64,000 nucleotides of DNA. Origin: Promerops cafer (taxonomy: Eukaryota; Chordata; Aves; Passeriformes; Nectariniidae). Within the stretch, counting starts at the first letter, position 1, and each line of letters opens with the position of its first letter. The stretch lies in NCBI GenBank assembly GCA_013398275.1, contig VZSE01008792.1:103702-167701 (forward strand). The letters run 5' to 3'. Positions 1-12,013 of the stretch are shown here, in pieces. The position numbers were made by a program, and so were the translations under genes. The notes under the pieces were generated by a model, which did not search any database, was not told the origin of the DNA, and saw only the letters and a list, made by a program, of their open reading frames with translations.

Positions 1-141
1 GGGTGAACCTGAGCAACCTGGGATAGTGGAAGGTGTCCCTGCCCTGGCAGAAGGTTGGCCTTTAAGGTGCCTTAAATGCCACCAAATGAGGTGGCCTTTA
101 AGGTGCCTTCCAACCCAAACCACTGTGGGATTCTGTGACTC
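1..141 (+). mobile_element. CR1 LINE fragment, 3' end
   Basis: Ends with the CR1 hallmark CCTTCCAACCCAAACCA followed by GGATTCTGTGACTC. It contains an internal 18-bp duplication (56-73 and 92-109) that splits the usual tail. The 5' end is off the window. Confidence 0.88.
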
Positions 142-1095
142 TGGTGCTCCCTGGGCTGTGATGTATGTGCAGGGTGGAGCAAAGCCCTCGCTGCAGGAAT
201 GGTGCCTGTCCCTGTGCACTGCCTGTTCTCAGCTGCTGGCCCATGAGGGCTGAGAAACTTCTCCCAGGAGTCACCTCCCAGCTCTGTGCTCTCCTTATCA
301 CCCCAAACCTGGAAGCTAATTGGCTGCTCCTGCTGCATCCAGCAGTGGGGCTGGATTTAGCCCTGTGGCTCTTCCCACAGAGCCACCCTGCTGCTGTTTT
401 TGCTTCTGAGCTCCTCCAGTTTCCCTTCCCTGGCCTTGCCTTCCCACCCTGCCTCACGCCTGATTATATTGGGTCTGCATGTGTAAGTACAGCCTCCTGC
501 CATCCTAATCATCCAAAGTGGCTATTTGAATAACAGTTGTTGGTGCCTGTAGCTTCCTGTAATTTTCCAAAGGAAACAAATCCATGCAGACTGCAATTTT
601 GCGCCTATGAATTTTGAATGAATGTCTCTGAGAGCCTCGATTTCTCTCTGCCTTTCATCCTCCCCTCCCCTCCCAGGCCCAGCTGAGCCAGAGGCTGCCA
701 CCAAAGGGGCATAACTGAGTGGCTCCTTTCAGATGGAGGATTTTGGGCTGGGAAGGCTTCATCCCTCCCAGGACAGGAACCAAAACACGGTGGCATGGGC
801 AGAGCTTGCTGGGGGATGGCTGAGTTTCACCCAACCCATGGGAACATATTTGCTCCACAGCAGGATGAAGCAGAGCATGGAAGAAGAAGCACCATTTGAG
901 CATCAGGTGTCAGGATTTTTCCTTGTGTTGCTACCTCCAAAGTAATTTTGGGAGGTGCCTGATTATCCAGCTCTGATGCTACCCATGCTTTGGGGCAGTT
1001 CCTGCTGGCCAAGCTCTTCACCTTCTAACTCAGAGCAGCTGGAAGACATTTCTTCTCCAGAGCTGATCTTCCTAATGGCAACTGTCCTATTTATT

Positions 1096-1345
1096 ATAGA
1101 ATAATGGAATGGTTTAGGTTGGAAGGGACCTTAAAGCTCATCTCGTTCCACTCCCCTGCCATGGGCAGGAACACCTTCCACTATCCCAGGTTGCTCCAAA
1201 TCTTGTCCAACCTGGCCTTGGACACTTACAGGGATTGGGCAGCTTCTCTGGGCAGCCTGTGCCAAGGCCTCCCCACCCTCACAGGGAAGAATTTCTTCCC
1301 AATATCCAATCCAAACCTACTCGTTTTATTTTAAAACCATTTTAA
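1096..1345 (-). mobile_element. CR1 LINE fragment, 3' end
   Basis: Minus-strand copy starting at the 3' tail (ATGGAATGGTTTAGG) and running to the AAGAATTTCTTCCCAATATC block, then fading. 5'-truncated, as CR1 copies usually are. Confidence 0.88.
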
Positions 1346-1624
1346 CGTTTTCCCTCTCAAGTTTCCTCTCTTGTTCCTCTGCGTGCCATTTTATGACACT
1401 GAGGGTTCTCCTTTTTTATGACATTGTTTTTAAAGTGTTTTTATCACCTGGTTTTATTACAAAATTACTGTAGAGCACCCCAAATGCTGTAGGAGGGAGG
1501 AGGGAGAGCGGCTCTGGAAAAGCAGCAACTCTTTCCTGAACAGCTTGCAGCCTCGCCAGGGAAGGGGCTGTGATTTGGTGATGGATGGAGTGCTTGTTAT
1601 CCAGTATATTTTTATCCATACATA

Positions 1625-1695
1625 TATAAAGCACTTTGTGATCCCAGCAGATACAAGGCACTATATAAATGTAAATCATTATCATTATCATTAAA
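1625..1695 (+). mobile_element. Ancient LINE/SINE 3' tail (L3 or AmnSINE-like)
   Basis: ATAAAGCACTTTGTGATCCC, then a spacer, then GGCACTATATAAATG and a (ATTATC) run. This is the layout of ancient amniote CR1/L3-type tails. A related tail lies at 43969-44040. Family name uncertain. Confidence 0.45.
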
Positions 1696-2563
1696 TACCT
1701 TCTGTATCTTTTAAACCTACCAGCTGGAATCAGATACGTATGGGGCAGCTGCTATCTGGGTTTTGTTGGGGAACCAAATGTGAGAGCTGTGATTTTTGTC
1801 TTCGTTAGCAATTAAATGGGATCTCATATTTTTCCATCACAATTTTTTTTTATGCTGCCACTGATTTGAAAGTCACTTCTCACCCACTAGGAGAAATCTC
1901 TGCAGAATTCCCTAGCAACAACCTGAATAAGAAGCAGCCACCTCGGGTATGAGGATGTTCCCGGGATTATCCGACCCCACCGCAGGCTGTCAGGCGCTCA
2001 TTGCCATGAGGACGAGGAGAAGATCCATGGGATCACGGGGAGAAGAGTTCAGCTCCTCCATGATTTATGACTCAGTGGAGATTAGAGACACTTGTCTCCA
2101 CAGCTGGGACTCTGCAGTGTTTCTGCTTGGTTGCTGAATGACCGGGAATGAGTGACTGCACCAAGGCCCTGGATGCCCTCCTGTCGCAGCCGGAGCTGCG
2201 GTGAGCACAGGGACCGTATCCATGGCCCAAGGGCTCCTGTTCCTGCCTCACCCTGCTCCTTTTTCCTGTTCTTTATGGGAGGGATTTGAGCCTGAGGGAT
2301 CTGAAGGATTGCACATGGAGGCTTTGGCACCACAGAAATTACCCCAGGCCGTGTGTGTTTCCACTGAGGCCATAAATGACCGAATTCCCTTTCTGCCCAC
2401 AGGACAAGCCAAGCAGGCAGCACTCTGAGAGCCCCTTCCCCGATTTTCCTCCCCTATTTGGTTGCTAAAGCCTGTCTTCCTTTCTGCACTTCCAGGAAAG
2501 CCACCCAGTGGCAGCTACTGACAGCTTCTCCCTGTGGGAATTCATCTCCAGCTGCATTATCCT

Positions 2564-2705
2564 AGAGTCATAAAATCCTGGAATGGTTTGGGTTGGAAGG
2601 GACCTTAGAGATCATCACATTCCACCCCTCCGCCATGGGCAGGGACACCTTCCACCAGACCAGGTTGCTTCAAGCCCTGTCCAACCTGGCCTTGGACCTC
2701 ATGTT
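2564..2705 (-). mobile_element. CR1 LINE fragment, 3' end
   Basis: Starts at TAGAGTCATAAAATCC, then GGTTTGGGTTGGAAGGGACC. It breaks off after the CCAACCTGGCCTTGGAC block. Confidence 0.87.
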
Positions 2706-3730
2706 TGGGAGCCAGGAGCCTGGTCTAAGATAAAAGTGCACTTCTCAGTGCATTGTTTTTATCCTTCTGATGCTCCATTGGCATTTCCCAAAGGGAGATG
2801 ACTGATGCAGGGTCAGGCTACACTCAGAACGTAGTGAAGGGCAGGTCCTGGCCCCAGACACAGGGGATCAGTTGTTCTGAGGCCCCAAGGGACCATCATC
2901 AACAGTATTTCATTTTCCCTTGTCATGACAACCAAGGGGATGGATTTGGAAACCTTGGATGTGTCACAAGTCTAAGCCCTGGCCTTTAAACCCCACTAAC
3001 CTGCAAGCAGTGGCTTGCAAAGGTTTTGCAATATTTAGTTAATGGAATAAGGTTTTTCCTAGTTCTCTATTTTTTTCCCATTTTTTTTCATTCTATTTTC
3101 CCCAGCTTCTCAGAACTGCAGCCTCCTGCTGCCCAGGGGAAATCTTCCATTTAGCTACATTTTCCTTTCTCATTTCATGCTGTAATGGGGATTCATCATA
3201 GGTGTTAAATCCATAATTTGCCATGAATCCCTTGTCTCTCTCTGTGGAGGTCAGAGTTGAGTTTAAAAGAACCCGATATTGTGGCTTTGTGGCTGCCCCT
3301 GGGGGAGAGCACCAGCCCAATTCCCCGGAGCAGGAGGAGGCTGAAGAGTCCTGGGTGGGTCATCCAATGCCACGACCATGCTTTCCACCTCTCTTTGCCC
3401 GCTGAAGGGGGCAAATTTGAGCACATCAGGCACCTTTAATGTCAAAAAAAGAGTAATAGCCCCTTGTCCATCTGGGCATGTGAGAAATACCCTGAGGCAG
3501 GAGAGGTTATTCTCCTGTTAATTACCAGGAGCACCCACAGGTCAGTCATTAAGATTTGACTATCCAGGATTACAGCCCTGCTGGAGCCAAAAGGATGGCA
3601 CAGCTCCAAACCCACGCCAGTGCTCCTGCCGGATGGGGGCCCGGCATCCATCACACTGACAGGGGCACCCAAAGCACGCGGCACCAGGAACGCACCGGGA
3701 TGGATGCGTAACAGAGATTCCTTCACCACG

Positions 3731-3905
3731 AGCTAGGAGATGCTGGCTGAGCTGGGAGCTGAGCTGGGAGCTGGGAGATGAGCTGGGAGCTGAGAGCTGT
3801 GCTGGGAGCTGAGCTGGGAGCTGTGCTGGGAGCTGAGCTGGGAGCTGGGAGCTGAGCTGGGAGCTGGGAGCTGAGCTGGGAGCTGGGAGATGCTGGGAGC
3901 GCTGC
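3731..3905. repeat. Minisatellite built on GAGCTGGGAGCT
   Basis: Variable tandem units of CTGGGAGCTGAG, CTGGGAGCTGTG and CTGGGAGATG. It makes both strands open over long frames (Pro-Ala-Gln-Leu repeats on the minus strand) and explains the ORFs there. It abuts the CpG-dense patch. Confidence 0.9.
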
Positions 3906-4067
3906 TGGAAAGCCTGAACCGTCTGATGGATGACGGAGAAGCTCAGGCACAGTGGGGCAAGGCTGGGCAACACTTCACGGAGCAGGGAAAGGCAAGACAA
4001 GCAAAAAGGGCTGGCCAAGCTCTTGGAACCAGGAAACAACATTCCTGCAGGCTGGGCACGGGCAGAG

Positions 4068-4350
4068 CGCTGGGATCCCTTCAGGCAGCCTCTCCCAGAG
4101 CGGCTCCTCCGCTTTCGCGGCCGGTCCTGCCCGGCCGAGCCGCCGGTTCATTTGTCACCGGGGCGATCGATTGCAAAGCGGGGGCTGTCGCTCAGGTGAT
4201 GTCACGCTCCGAGAGCCTCGTTCTTCTCTGCCGGCTGACAAGGGGAGAGGGAGTCAATACTTGTGTCAGGTCACTAACAACCCACCGGGCTCCTAGCGGT
4301 GGCGGCTGCCGGCGCTGCAATCGGCATCGCATCCGTGCGCGCAGCTGGGA
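4068..4350. promoter_or_regulatory. Intronic CpG-dense patch
   Basis: About 18 CpGs lie in 4100-4235, with more to 4350, next to a CTGGGAG minisatellite. The block has a long open frame on the plus strand (3890-4552) that I attribute to GC richness. A CpG island-like regulatory element is possible; no transcript evidence is available. Confidence 0.35.
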
Positions 4351-5379
4351 GACGCACAAAAGGGGCTGCTGTGAGCACAGATGCGGATGCAGAGGAGCAC
4401 GGGCAGGATGCAGATGGGGGAGCTGGGTCTTGATTGGCAAGAGGGAGAATCGTGCGGAGGAGCGAAAGCAAAGCGAGGTTTACACGTGCGGGGGGTCTGG
4501 CTGGTGCAGAATGCGAGGTGTCAGCGATTCAAAAGCGCATGAAGCAAAATAATGCCCGCTGTCCGCAGGCGCCCCAGGGAGCTGGAGACGCTGGGTGCAG
4601 CAGAGGGAAAGGCTGGTGCGGTGTGGAGGGAGCTGCTGGCCCCCAGATGGCTTGTGCAGACTGGGAGAATTGCAGTGAGATGCAGAGGGGTCGTGCCTGG
4701 AGCAGGAGGGGGTGCAGACCCAGGAACGGGTGAGGAGCACAGCAGCACAGAGCAGTCCTGACATGCAGCACCCCCACATCATTTCACAGCACCCTCGTGG
4801 CCATCACAGCCCGGAGTAATGGGAGGCCAGGGCAGTGGCAGAGCCAGCAGAAGAGGCTGGGAAGAGACGAAGAGATGATTAAAAATGAGGAAGGTTTTTT
4901 TATCAGCCCTCTGTGCTTTGCATCCGTCAGGTCAGCCCAGCCCAGCAGACTGCAGAGAGAAGCCAAATGCTTCGTGTTCGATAAAACCACGGGTCAGAAC
5001 CACGATGCCCTCCCTGCATCCAGACAAGGAGTCACAGATTGGCGCAGGAACACGAACATTAATCATTTCTATCTATGTCTCTTCCTGTTTACTCTGTGGT
5101 ACTTCAGCCTTCAGTGTGCAGGTAGGAATGCTGGTGTGGCTCTGAGGGTTTAGGGAAGGGAAACTCTGATGGGAGAGGCGGCATCAGTCAACCCCAGGGC
5201 CCAGGGCATTAAGAAAATACAAAGTTTGTAAGAACTGTGTGAGCCTATCTGGAGCAGGGTTTGAGGGAGTAGAGGCAGCATCTGCTTAGTGCTGGCCTGG
5301 CCCTGCTGAACTTCCCCCGACGTGACTGAACACCAGCCCCTGCTCAGACACAGCCCTGTCCTGTGGGGAGGGACGTGGA

Positions 5380-5832
5380 CCTGTCACAGTGGGCCCAGAG
5401 CAGCCCATGGAGATGCTCCAGGGCTGGAGCCCTTCTGCTCTGGAGCCAGGCTGGGAGAGCTGGGGGTGCTCCCCTGGAGAGGAGAAGGCTCCAGGGAGAG
5501 CTCAGAGCCCCTTGCAGGGCCTGAAGGGGCTCCAGGAGAGCTGGAGAGGGACTGGGGACAAGGGATGGAGGGACAGGACACAGGGAATGGCTTCCACTGC
5601 CAGAGGGCAGGGCTGGATGGGATATTGGGAAGGAATTGTTCCCTGTGAGGGTGGAGAGGCCCTGGCACAGGGTGCCCAGAGCAGCTGTGGCTGCCCCATC
5701 CCTGGGAGTGCTCAAGGCCAGGTTGGAGAGGGCTTGGAGCACCCTGGAATAGTGGAAGAGCAGGGAAGCAGAGCTAAAGGATCTTTATTATCCCTTCCAA
5801 GCCAAAGCATTCCACGGTTCTATGATATTTAT
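5380..5832 (+). mobile_element. CR1 LINE fragment, young subfamily
   Basis: Near-complete about 450-bp 3' region ending in CCACGGTTCTATGATA. Its body is almost identical to the minus-strand copy at 17620-18125 and to 27238-27745, indicating a recently active subfamily. It carries an insertion of an AGCAGGGAAGCAGAGC segment near the tail. Confidence 0.92.
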
Positions 5833-7624
5833 AATTTTTAAAGTCTGTAAGGTGAAACAAACCCCTTCCTTAGCTTTCTTCTCCCCATGTTTGTAGGACT
5901 GCAAAGTTGTTAGTCCACTGCTACGGCCCTGGCAGAGCCCGAGGTGGGTGGCTCTGTCCCACGGAGTGTTTCATCCTGGCACCCACCACCAGCCCAGATG
6001 TACTTACTGGGGATGTAAAGACGTCATTTTGCTTGTCTCCTTTAAAGTAAGGAGAACAGAGCTCATGCAGATGCTGCCTTCCATTCTCCTACTTCACCTC
6101 CTCCTCTTCCTCCTCCTCCTCCTTCTCACAGACAGGGTGCAAACCCCACCAGAACAGGGGAAGCAGCACTTCCCAACACCCAGGTGAAACCCACCTTGGG
6201 AGGACCCATCTCAAGACCCCGTTTTTTAGCCCACAGTCCCTCTCTGTGGTGTGTTTTCCAGCTCTAGACTGCTCGAGGCAGCCTTTCCCCTCTGAGCCCC
6301 TGGGTTTGCCTGGCAGGAATGGTCCATCTCATGGAGATACCTTCCCACCCCAAGCCACACAGGGACGTGAGCAAGGAAAACCGGCCACCCTCTGCTATCA
6401 AAAGGAGCTGGCTCAGAGAGCTGTAAACTTAAGCTGCTCAGACATGACATCAAATATTTAGGTTATTTGGGATTTGCGCTCGATTGTTTGATGTTTCTGT
6501 TTCATTCCCAGTAGAGCCAGTTGCTGTTTTGCCACTGAAAATATTCCCAGCAGAAAATGCAGCTTTGTGAAGACCCAAAGTTGTTCAAGGAGAAGAGACT
6601 GTCTGGAAGAAAATGATCACATTTTCATCTTTTTTTTTTTTTTTGTTGTTCTGAATTGACATCCCAGCACTACATGCTCTGAATTTTGCATTCAGAGAGT
6701 TGAATTCTATTAAAAAGTGTGGAAAAAGGGTTCCAAGCTGAACTGTTTCTGGATTTGAAACATCACCTCCTCACATTTTCTCCTTGCAGCTCAGTATTAC
6801 AAACAAATGTTGTGAAAGGGCCTTACCCAGGACATAACCTCTTTATTTCCTGATCAAACTCCACTAAAGAGCTTGAAAGCTGGGAAATGCAGATGTCTCA
6901 AGCTGCCAACCATCATTTTGGTAATGGAAATGCTTACTCTGCTCTGCAGGGGAGGACTGGAAAGACTTGGCAAGAAAGAGGATTGGGATAAAATAAAAAA
7001 ATAAAATAGAAAGAGGAAAATGGCTGTGACTGAATGTGGATGCACTTGACACCCCAGTGACCCTCCTCCTGTCCCTGCCTTGTGGCATTGTAAGAGAGAC
7101 AGGAGCTCTCACTTCAAATTAACTTAATCTGTACAGTTAAATAATTCATGTTGATTTAGGAAAGCTTTATTCCTAATGGGACACACGTGAAGACAGAGTT
7201 AATATTAGAAGAGGCCGTGGAGGGGAGGAGAGCGGGAATTAGACTATAAAAGGTGAAGGTACAAGTTAATTGCCTATCAATTATTCACCTTAAGTCTCTG
7301 GGAGTAGCTCCCCTGCCTCCCTCCTCACACCCTCATATTCCCTTTTCCTGCTTGTGGCCAATTTCCCACTGGCACCTCTGGGACCAACCTTTTCCCTGTG
7401 CCAAGCAAGTGGTGCCTGGGAGCTTCCTGGGACAGCCTGAGGTACGTGGCCAGGCTGGAGGTGGCACATCTCCCTCTGGGGACAGACCAGGACAGCCTTG
7501 GGATGCTCCTGCCAAGGTGTCATGAAGGAGTGGAGCCATCCCGTTTCCCAACTCCTCGTCATCCATCTGCTTCATTGTCCTGGTTCCTCCATCCTGCAGG
7601 CACAGCAGGTCCTGCCAGCCCTGG

Positions 7625-8008
7625 TCACCGCAGGCCGAGGTGTCACCGCAGGCCGAGGTGTCACTGCAGGCTGAGGTGTCACCACAGGCTGAGTTGTCAC
7701 CGCAGGCTGACGTGTGACCACAGGCCGAGATGTCGCCGCAGGCCGAGGTGTCACCACAGGCTGAGATGTCGCTGCAGGCCAAGATGTGACCGTAGGCCAA
7801 GACGTGACCGCAGGCCGAGGTGTCACCGCAGGCTGAGGCGTCACTGCAGGCCGAGGTGTCACCACAGGCTGAGATGTCGCCGTAGGCCAAGATGTGACCG
7901 TAGGCCAAGACGTGACCGCAGGCCGAGGTGTCACCGCAGGCTGAGGCGTCACCGCAGGCCGCGATGTCACCGCAGGCCGAGGTGTCACCGCAGGCCAAGG
8001 TGTCACTA
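7625..8008. repeat. 18-bp GC-rich minisatellite with 108-bp higher-order unit
   Basis: About 21 tandem units of the form TCACCGCAGGCCGAGGTG (18 bp). A six-unit block of 108 bp (7749-7856) recurs at 7857-7962 with few changes, so the array has higher-order structure. Because 18 is a multiple of three, the array is open in several frames as hexapeptide repeats. Those ORFs are not genes. Confidence 0.92.
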
Positions 8009-8389
8009 CGCCACGGCCACGTCGGCACCGCGAGCCGGGGCTCCCCTCTCCCTCCCCGTTCCCTCCCAGGGAAACCAAAGCTCTCCTCAGAGTTTCTCCT
8101 CGCTTGGCTGCCTCCGAGATCTGGGAACTCAACACTAATTAACGTGTCTGCAAATCCCGGCTCGGCTGCCGGGGCCTCAAATTCCTTCACGGTCCCGCAA
8201 GTGCAGAAGGATCCACGAGCGAGCCCTCTGGCTCCTGAAGCTACACGGCTGGCAGATGCATATTTTAACAACACACATCTGTTGGCAATATAATCTCTTG
8301 TATTTGCCCTCCCTGCTCTGAGCTTTGATGGAAGACCGGAGGGAACTCTCCAGTGGTTACAGCCGAAGTGTTTGCTTTGCAATTTCGCT

Positions 8390-8500
8390 CGATTGCCGCC
8401 TGATTTTATTTTTAAATTTCTCCAAGTCCTAATCAGGCTCTTACTTTATTTAATTAATACCCTGGCTTAGTTAAATAGATCATAAATTAAGCAGCCCGGC
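8390..8500. promoter_or_regulatory. AT-rich block with clustered TAAT cores
   Basis: Contains TTTATTTAATTAATACC and GTTAAATAGATCATAAATTAAG just beyond the GC-rich minisatellite region. The abrupt composition switch suggests a separate functional or ancient element. Confidence 0.28.
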
Positions 8501-9972
8501 CATTAGAGATGTACCAGGTAGCAAATAGCCCTCCAGTGGCTTCCCAGAGCCTGCCTGGCTTGGGTTCCCCTGTCAAACTGCCTTGACATCCTTTGCTTGC
8601 AGAAAATCTGGATGCCTCCATATGTCCCAAATCCCATCAGATTTATCAACCTTCTCTGTTTGGGGCAGATATCCTGAGGAGATTGAGTGACTCCTTCCCC
8701 AGAGAGTTTGGGCAATGGTAGGAGGAGGGAAGGTGAGGGAGACCTGGAGAAGGGGAACCCTCCAGCTTTGGGATGCATGAACAACATTTCCCAGCAATAT
8801 TTGTCCCTGGAACTCCACAAAGAAAAGATTTTCCCTGATGCTGATGACATTAATAGGCTCGTCTGTTTGAGTGTTTGGACTTCCAAGGCTATGGAATGAT
8901 CTGTTCCACTACATTTAACCATGTAGATTTGAAAACAATGTGACAAAACCTTAAATATTTAATTAAAATATGGTGTAGCTCTGCATCTGAGCAGGGAAGT
9001 AGGAGGCATCAGCCCCATAAAGCTCTTGTCAGACATGAATGACAGCACTTGGAGCCTGAATCAGGAGGCATTGGGGGATTTCTTGATACCAAGGAAGTGG
9101 AAAATCTGGCAAGGATAGACAAGGCAGCACCAACCCATACAAAAAACCAGGCAGGGTTATTTTTCCAGAGACAAGGCTGGGGGTGATAGAGTGGGATAGA
9201 GTTCCCCAGAACTGCCTCTAACGTCCAGCTGGCTGAAGAGCCCTTGAGTCACTGAGAAACCACCAGCAGGTGTTGGGCTCCCAGCCACCAGAGCCCCCAG
9301 CCACCAGAGCCCCCCGCCACCACAGCCTCTCAGCTCTGCCTCAGTTGTGATTGATCGCTTCCCTGAGAGCTGCATGGTTTGCACCTGGCTCCAGGGTTGC
9401 CTTAGGGATCCTCTCCTGCCCAGGGAGGTCTGCAGCCTCAGGTGAAGCTGGGCAGACTGGGATGAAGGAACATCCCCCCAGGCATCTTCCTGTGAGCAGC
9501 TCAGGCAGCCTGGCATATTCCTTCTCAACCCAGGGAGGTGAAATTTGGGAGATCCAGCTCCCTCCAGATACAGCTGCCTAGCTCACGACCACAGCAGGCT
9601 CACACACTGCATGCTAAGAGCAGAGATGTCTGCACAGCTGGTGGTGCTGCACATCTGGAAGCACCAGAAATGTCTCTCCCCCTTCACAGACACGTGTTAC
9701 CCCTCTGTCACGCAGTGAGTTCAGCCTGACAGGCTGCACATTGTATTGTCCCCAGCTGGCAGAAACACGCGGGCTAAAGGCTTCTACTCTTCATGTGCCA
9801 CTTCTGTCCCCTCCACTGGGGTGGCTAAAACACAGAGAACAGATCCCACAGCAGCTCCTGCCCTCGCTGCCAGCACAGGACACCCCATCCCAAAGGAGCA
9901 GTGTGAGCTGCTGATACCAACCCCCTGCAAAGGCGGGATCATCACTCCTACCTCCCCAACCTGCCTGAAATG

Positions 9973-10140
9973 TCACAGAATCACACAATTTCCTGAGCTG
10001 GAAGGGACCCACAAGGATCATTGGGTCCAACCCCAGGCCCTGCACAGACACCCCAACAATCCCACCCTGTGCATCCCTGAGAGCATTGTGCAAATGCTCC
10101 TGGAGCTCTGCAGCCTTGGGGCCGTGACCACTTTTCCCTC
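9973..10140 (-). mobile_element. CR1 LINE fragment, second subfamily
   Basis: Reads CAGAATCACACAATTTCCTG, then GGAAGGGACCCACAAGGATC. It shares the variant (ACCCACAAGGATCAT, CCCTGCACAGACA) with 38568, 53538 and 60738, so it is a different CR1 lineage from the copies with ACCTTAAAG. Confidence 0.85.
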
Positions 10141-10189
10141 CTTTGAACATCTGCATAAATACCCCTAAAGTTAAAGATGAGCTACCAGT

Positions 10190-10530
10190 CGCTTCCAAAC
10201 CCACACTGGCTCATCGATTTGGCCTAAATTGAACACGCTGTAACTTTAATTTTCTTAAAAGGAAAACATTCTGCAAATATAAGTTGCTGAACATCTTAGG
10301 TAAATGTACCAATTAGCAACTACCATGCATATCCACATAAACATTAACTACCATCTATTCAACACATTCCATAACCCCAAAGATAATAACGATTTCCTTT
10401 TGATCCACAAAAACATCTCTCTGCTCAATCAACGCTTCGCAACAGCTCTGACGTACGCCCTGGGACTAAATTAGTTTTGAAATCTTTAGCTCTAATTAAA
10501 TAACATTATTTCTTTTGTCTGGCTCCCACA
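10190..10530. promoter_or_regulatory. AT-rich, non-repetitive block, candidate conserved noncoding element
   Basis: Follows directly on a CR1 tail at 9973-10140. It contains ACCAATTAGCAAC, TCTAATTAAATAAC and GACTAAATTAG words in complex, non-tandem sequence. It lies 1.4 kb downstream of the second Ig1 exon in the KIRREL3 intron. Confidence 0.33.
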
Positions 10531-11863
10531 ATGTATTCTGCTTTCACAACAGAAGGAGGGAGCCCAGGCGAAGGAGGGGTTGTCGGTGAGCAAGACAAAG
10601 TTCCCCTTTCCCATTCATTTCCAGGATTATTTCATGTATGGGCACATGTCAGAGCTCTGAGCTGCTGCCAAGGGTTGATTGAGCAGAACGAGGAATCAAA
10701 GGAAAATCATCATTATCGTCAGGGTCAGGGAAGGAAGGGGTGGCAGCTGTGAAAGTTTGGGAGTAGGGAATGCTGTAGGGTTGTGGAGGGAGGAAAAACA
10801 AATGCAAGGGAAATTGCAAACCAGGAATTTGAACTAATTTTCACAGTGCTGACTCCAGTGAGGTGCACCTTCAACCACAGCTGGTACCTTAATTCACTTC
10901 TTTTGGCTGCTTAAAACTAATCAGTGTTGATCTGACTAAAAGCACCAAAATTCTTGATTTGGATCTTTTTAAAAGGGTTTGTTTTTTTTTTATCCCTAGA
11001 AACTAATCAGGAATAAAAACAACAAGGAAAAAAGAAATCCAGTCTTCAACTTAAACAAACTTAAATATGCAAATGGTTTCACTTTGAGGGTTGAATAATC
11101 AGGATGAATCTGGGAGCAGCAATACAGACTGGGTTTTGTCCAAGCTGTTCAAGAAAAATACCATTTTCATTAACTTCTCTGAAGCCACGTCCATGCCGGG
11201 AAGCCTCGCTGACGTGCCTGCCTTTTCCCAGCACTCCTGTGGGAAGAGCCTCCCTCCCGCTCTGCCAGATGGCCAAAAAAGCCCTCCAGCTCTGCCAGTG
11301 CTCCCCACTCATCTCCCACAAAAAAAGGTCCTCTACATGATTTGGGGAGCCACTACCAGTTTGCAGTCCCAGGCAATATCCTTCTGTGCTGCTCATGGGC
11401 AAGATGAATTACTGAGAAACGCAGGGTGCTAAAATATTAGTATGTAGATAGTTTAAAAATACTGCAATAGTATGAAACCAGCCTTTCCTCAGGGGGTGGA
11501 GTCGTCCCGGTCCTGTAGGCAGGGTAATGCATAAGTGGTGACACTGACACTCTTCATATCCTTAAATTTATGGATAGACTCTCTTGAATTGGGGCATAAA
11601 TCCATAAAGCTGAAGTGCCAAACTCTTGGTGCCTGTGTTACTCCTGGAACTGTCACACTCCACCCCAGAGCTGCTCCACTCCCCCAGCAGCTTCCTTTGA
11701 TCCTGTTCTCAGGACTGAGCTGCTCCCCCACTGCTCTCACGATGGATTCATTCCCAGTCCTCTTGATCCAGCAACAAAACATTTTGTCAAAAGCCACTCA
11801 GTGTGACCATGAGGGCAGTGAAACCCAACAGACACGCTGGGGCCGTGAGGCGCCGGGACTCAC

Positions 11864-12013
11864 CGAGGACAGTCAGTCGGGCAGGTCTGGACCGGATGGC
11901 TGCTTGGATGGCCTGGCACTCGTACACGGCGTCATCCTGGAGGTCAGCTCGCAGGATCTTCAAGTGGTGCTGACCCGACAGATGGTCTCCTACGACCAGA
12001 TAGCGCGGGTAAC
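11864..12013 (-). CDS. KIRREL3: KIRREL3 coding exon: second half of Ig domain 1
   Basis: Seen: the acceptor TTTGGCAG precedes base 12013 and the donor GTGAGT follows 11864, giving 150 bp, phase 1 at both ends. It joins the previous exon through a split Ser codon (A|GT) and reads (S)YPRYLVVGDHLSGQ, then HHLKILRADLQDDAVYECQA, then IQAAIRSRPARLTVL, with the last base starting the next codon. It carries the canonical D-x-A-x-Y-x-C motif (DDAVYEC) with the second Ig cysteine and the final beta strand (ARLTVL). Known: in KIRREL3 this is followed by a V-P-P-D-D-P linker into Ig2. Seen: that next exon was not found between 1 and 11863 on the minus strand. Its absence suggests the intron runs past the left edge of the window. 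Confidence 0.96.

Larger units (their letters stand above)
1..11863 (-). other. KIRREL3: KIRREL3 intron after the Ig1 exons (3' end outside window)
   Basis: Noncoding sequence downstream (minus strand) of the Ig1 exon. It holds five CR1 pieces (1, 1096, 2564, 5380 and 9973), two minisatellites (3731 and 7625), a CpG-dense patch (4068-4350) and AT-rich blocks (8390-8500, 10190-10530). I saw nothing definable at 142-1095, 1700-2563, 2706-3730, 4480-5379, 5840-7600, 8505-9970 or 10535-11860 beyond short simple repeats: a CTC/CTT run at 6098-6128, a 15-T run at 6630 and three CCACCAGAGCC-like units at 9285-9325. No Ig2 exon of KIRREL3 was found here. Confidence 0.8.

Noticed and set aside
3560..4552. 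Minus-strand Pro-Ala-Gln-Leu repeat ORF and plus-strand 220-codon ORF
   Set aside because: The first is the CTGGGAGCT minisatellite. The second runs through CpG-rich DNA with few stops. Neither shows splice sites or a recognisable domain.
7333..8382. 349-codon minus-strand ORF and overlapping plus and minus ORFs with hexapeptide repeats
   Set aside because: Produced by an 18-bp minisatellite that keeps several frames open on both strands. No family resemblance outside the array.
1..11863. Search for the KIRREL3 Ig2 exon (V-P-P-D-D-P linker onward)
   Set aside because: No minus-strand stretch with the expected linker, the conserved Cys context or the W-L-R-K segment was found. The intron seems to extend past the left edge.
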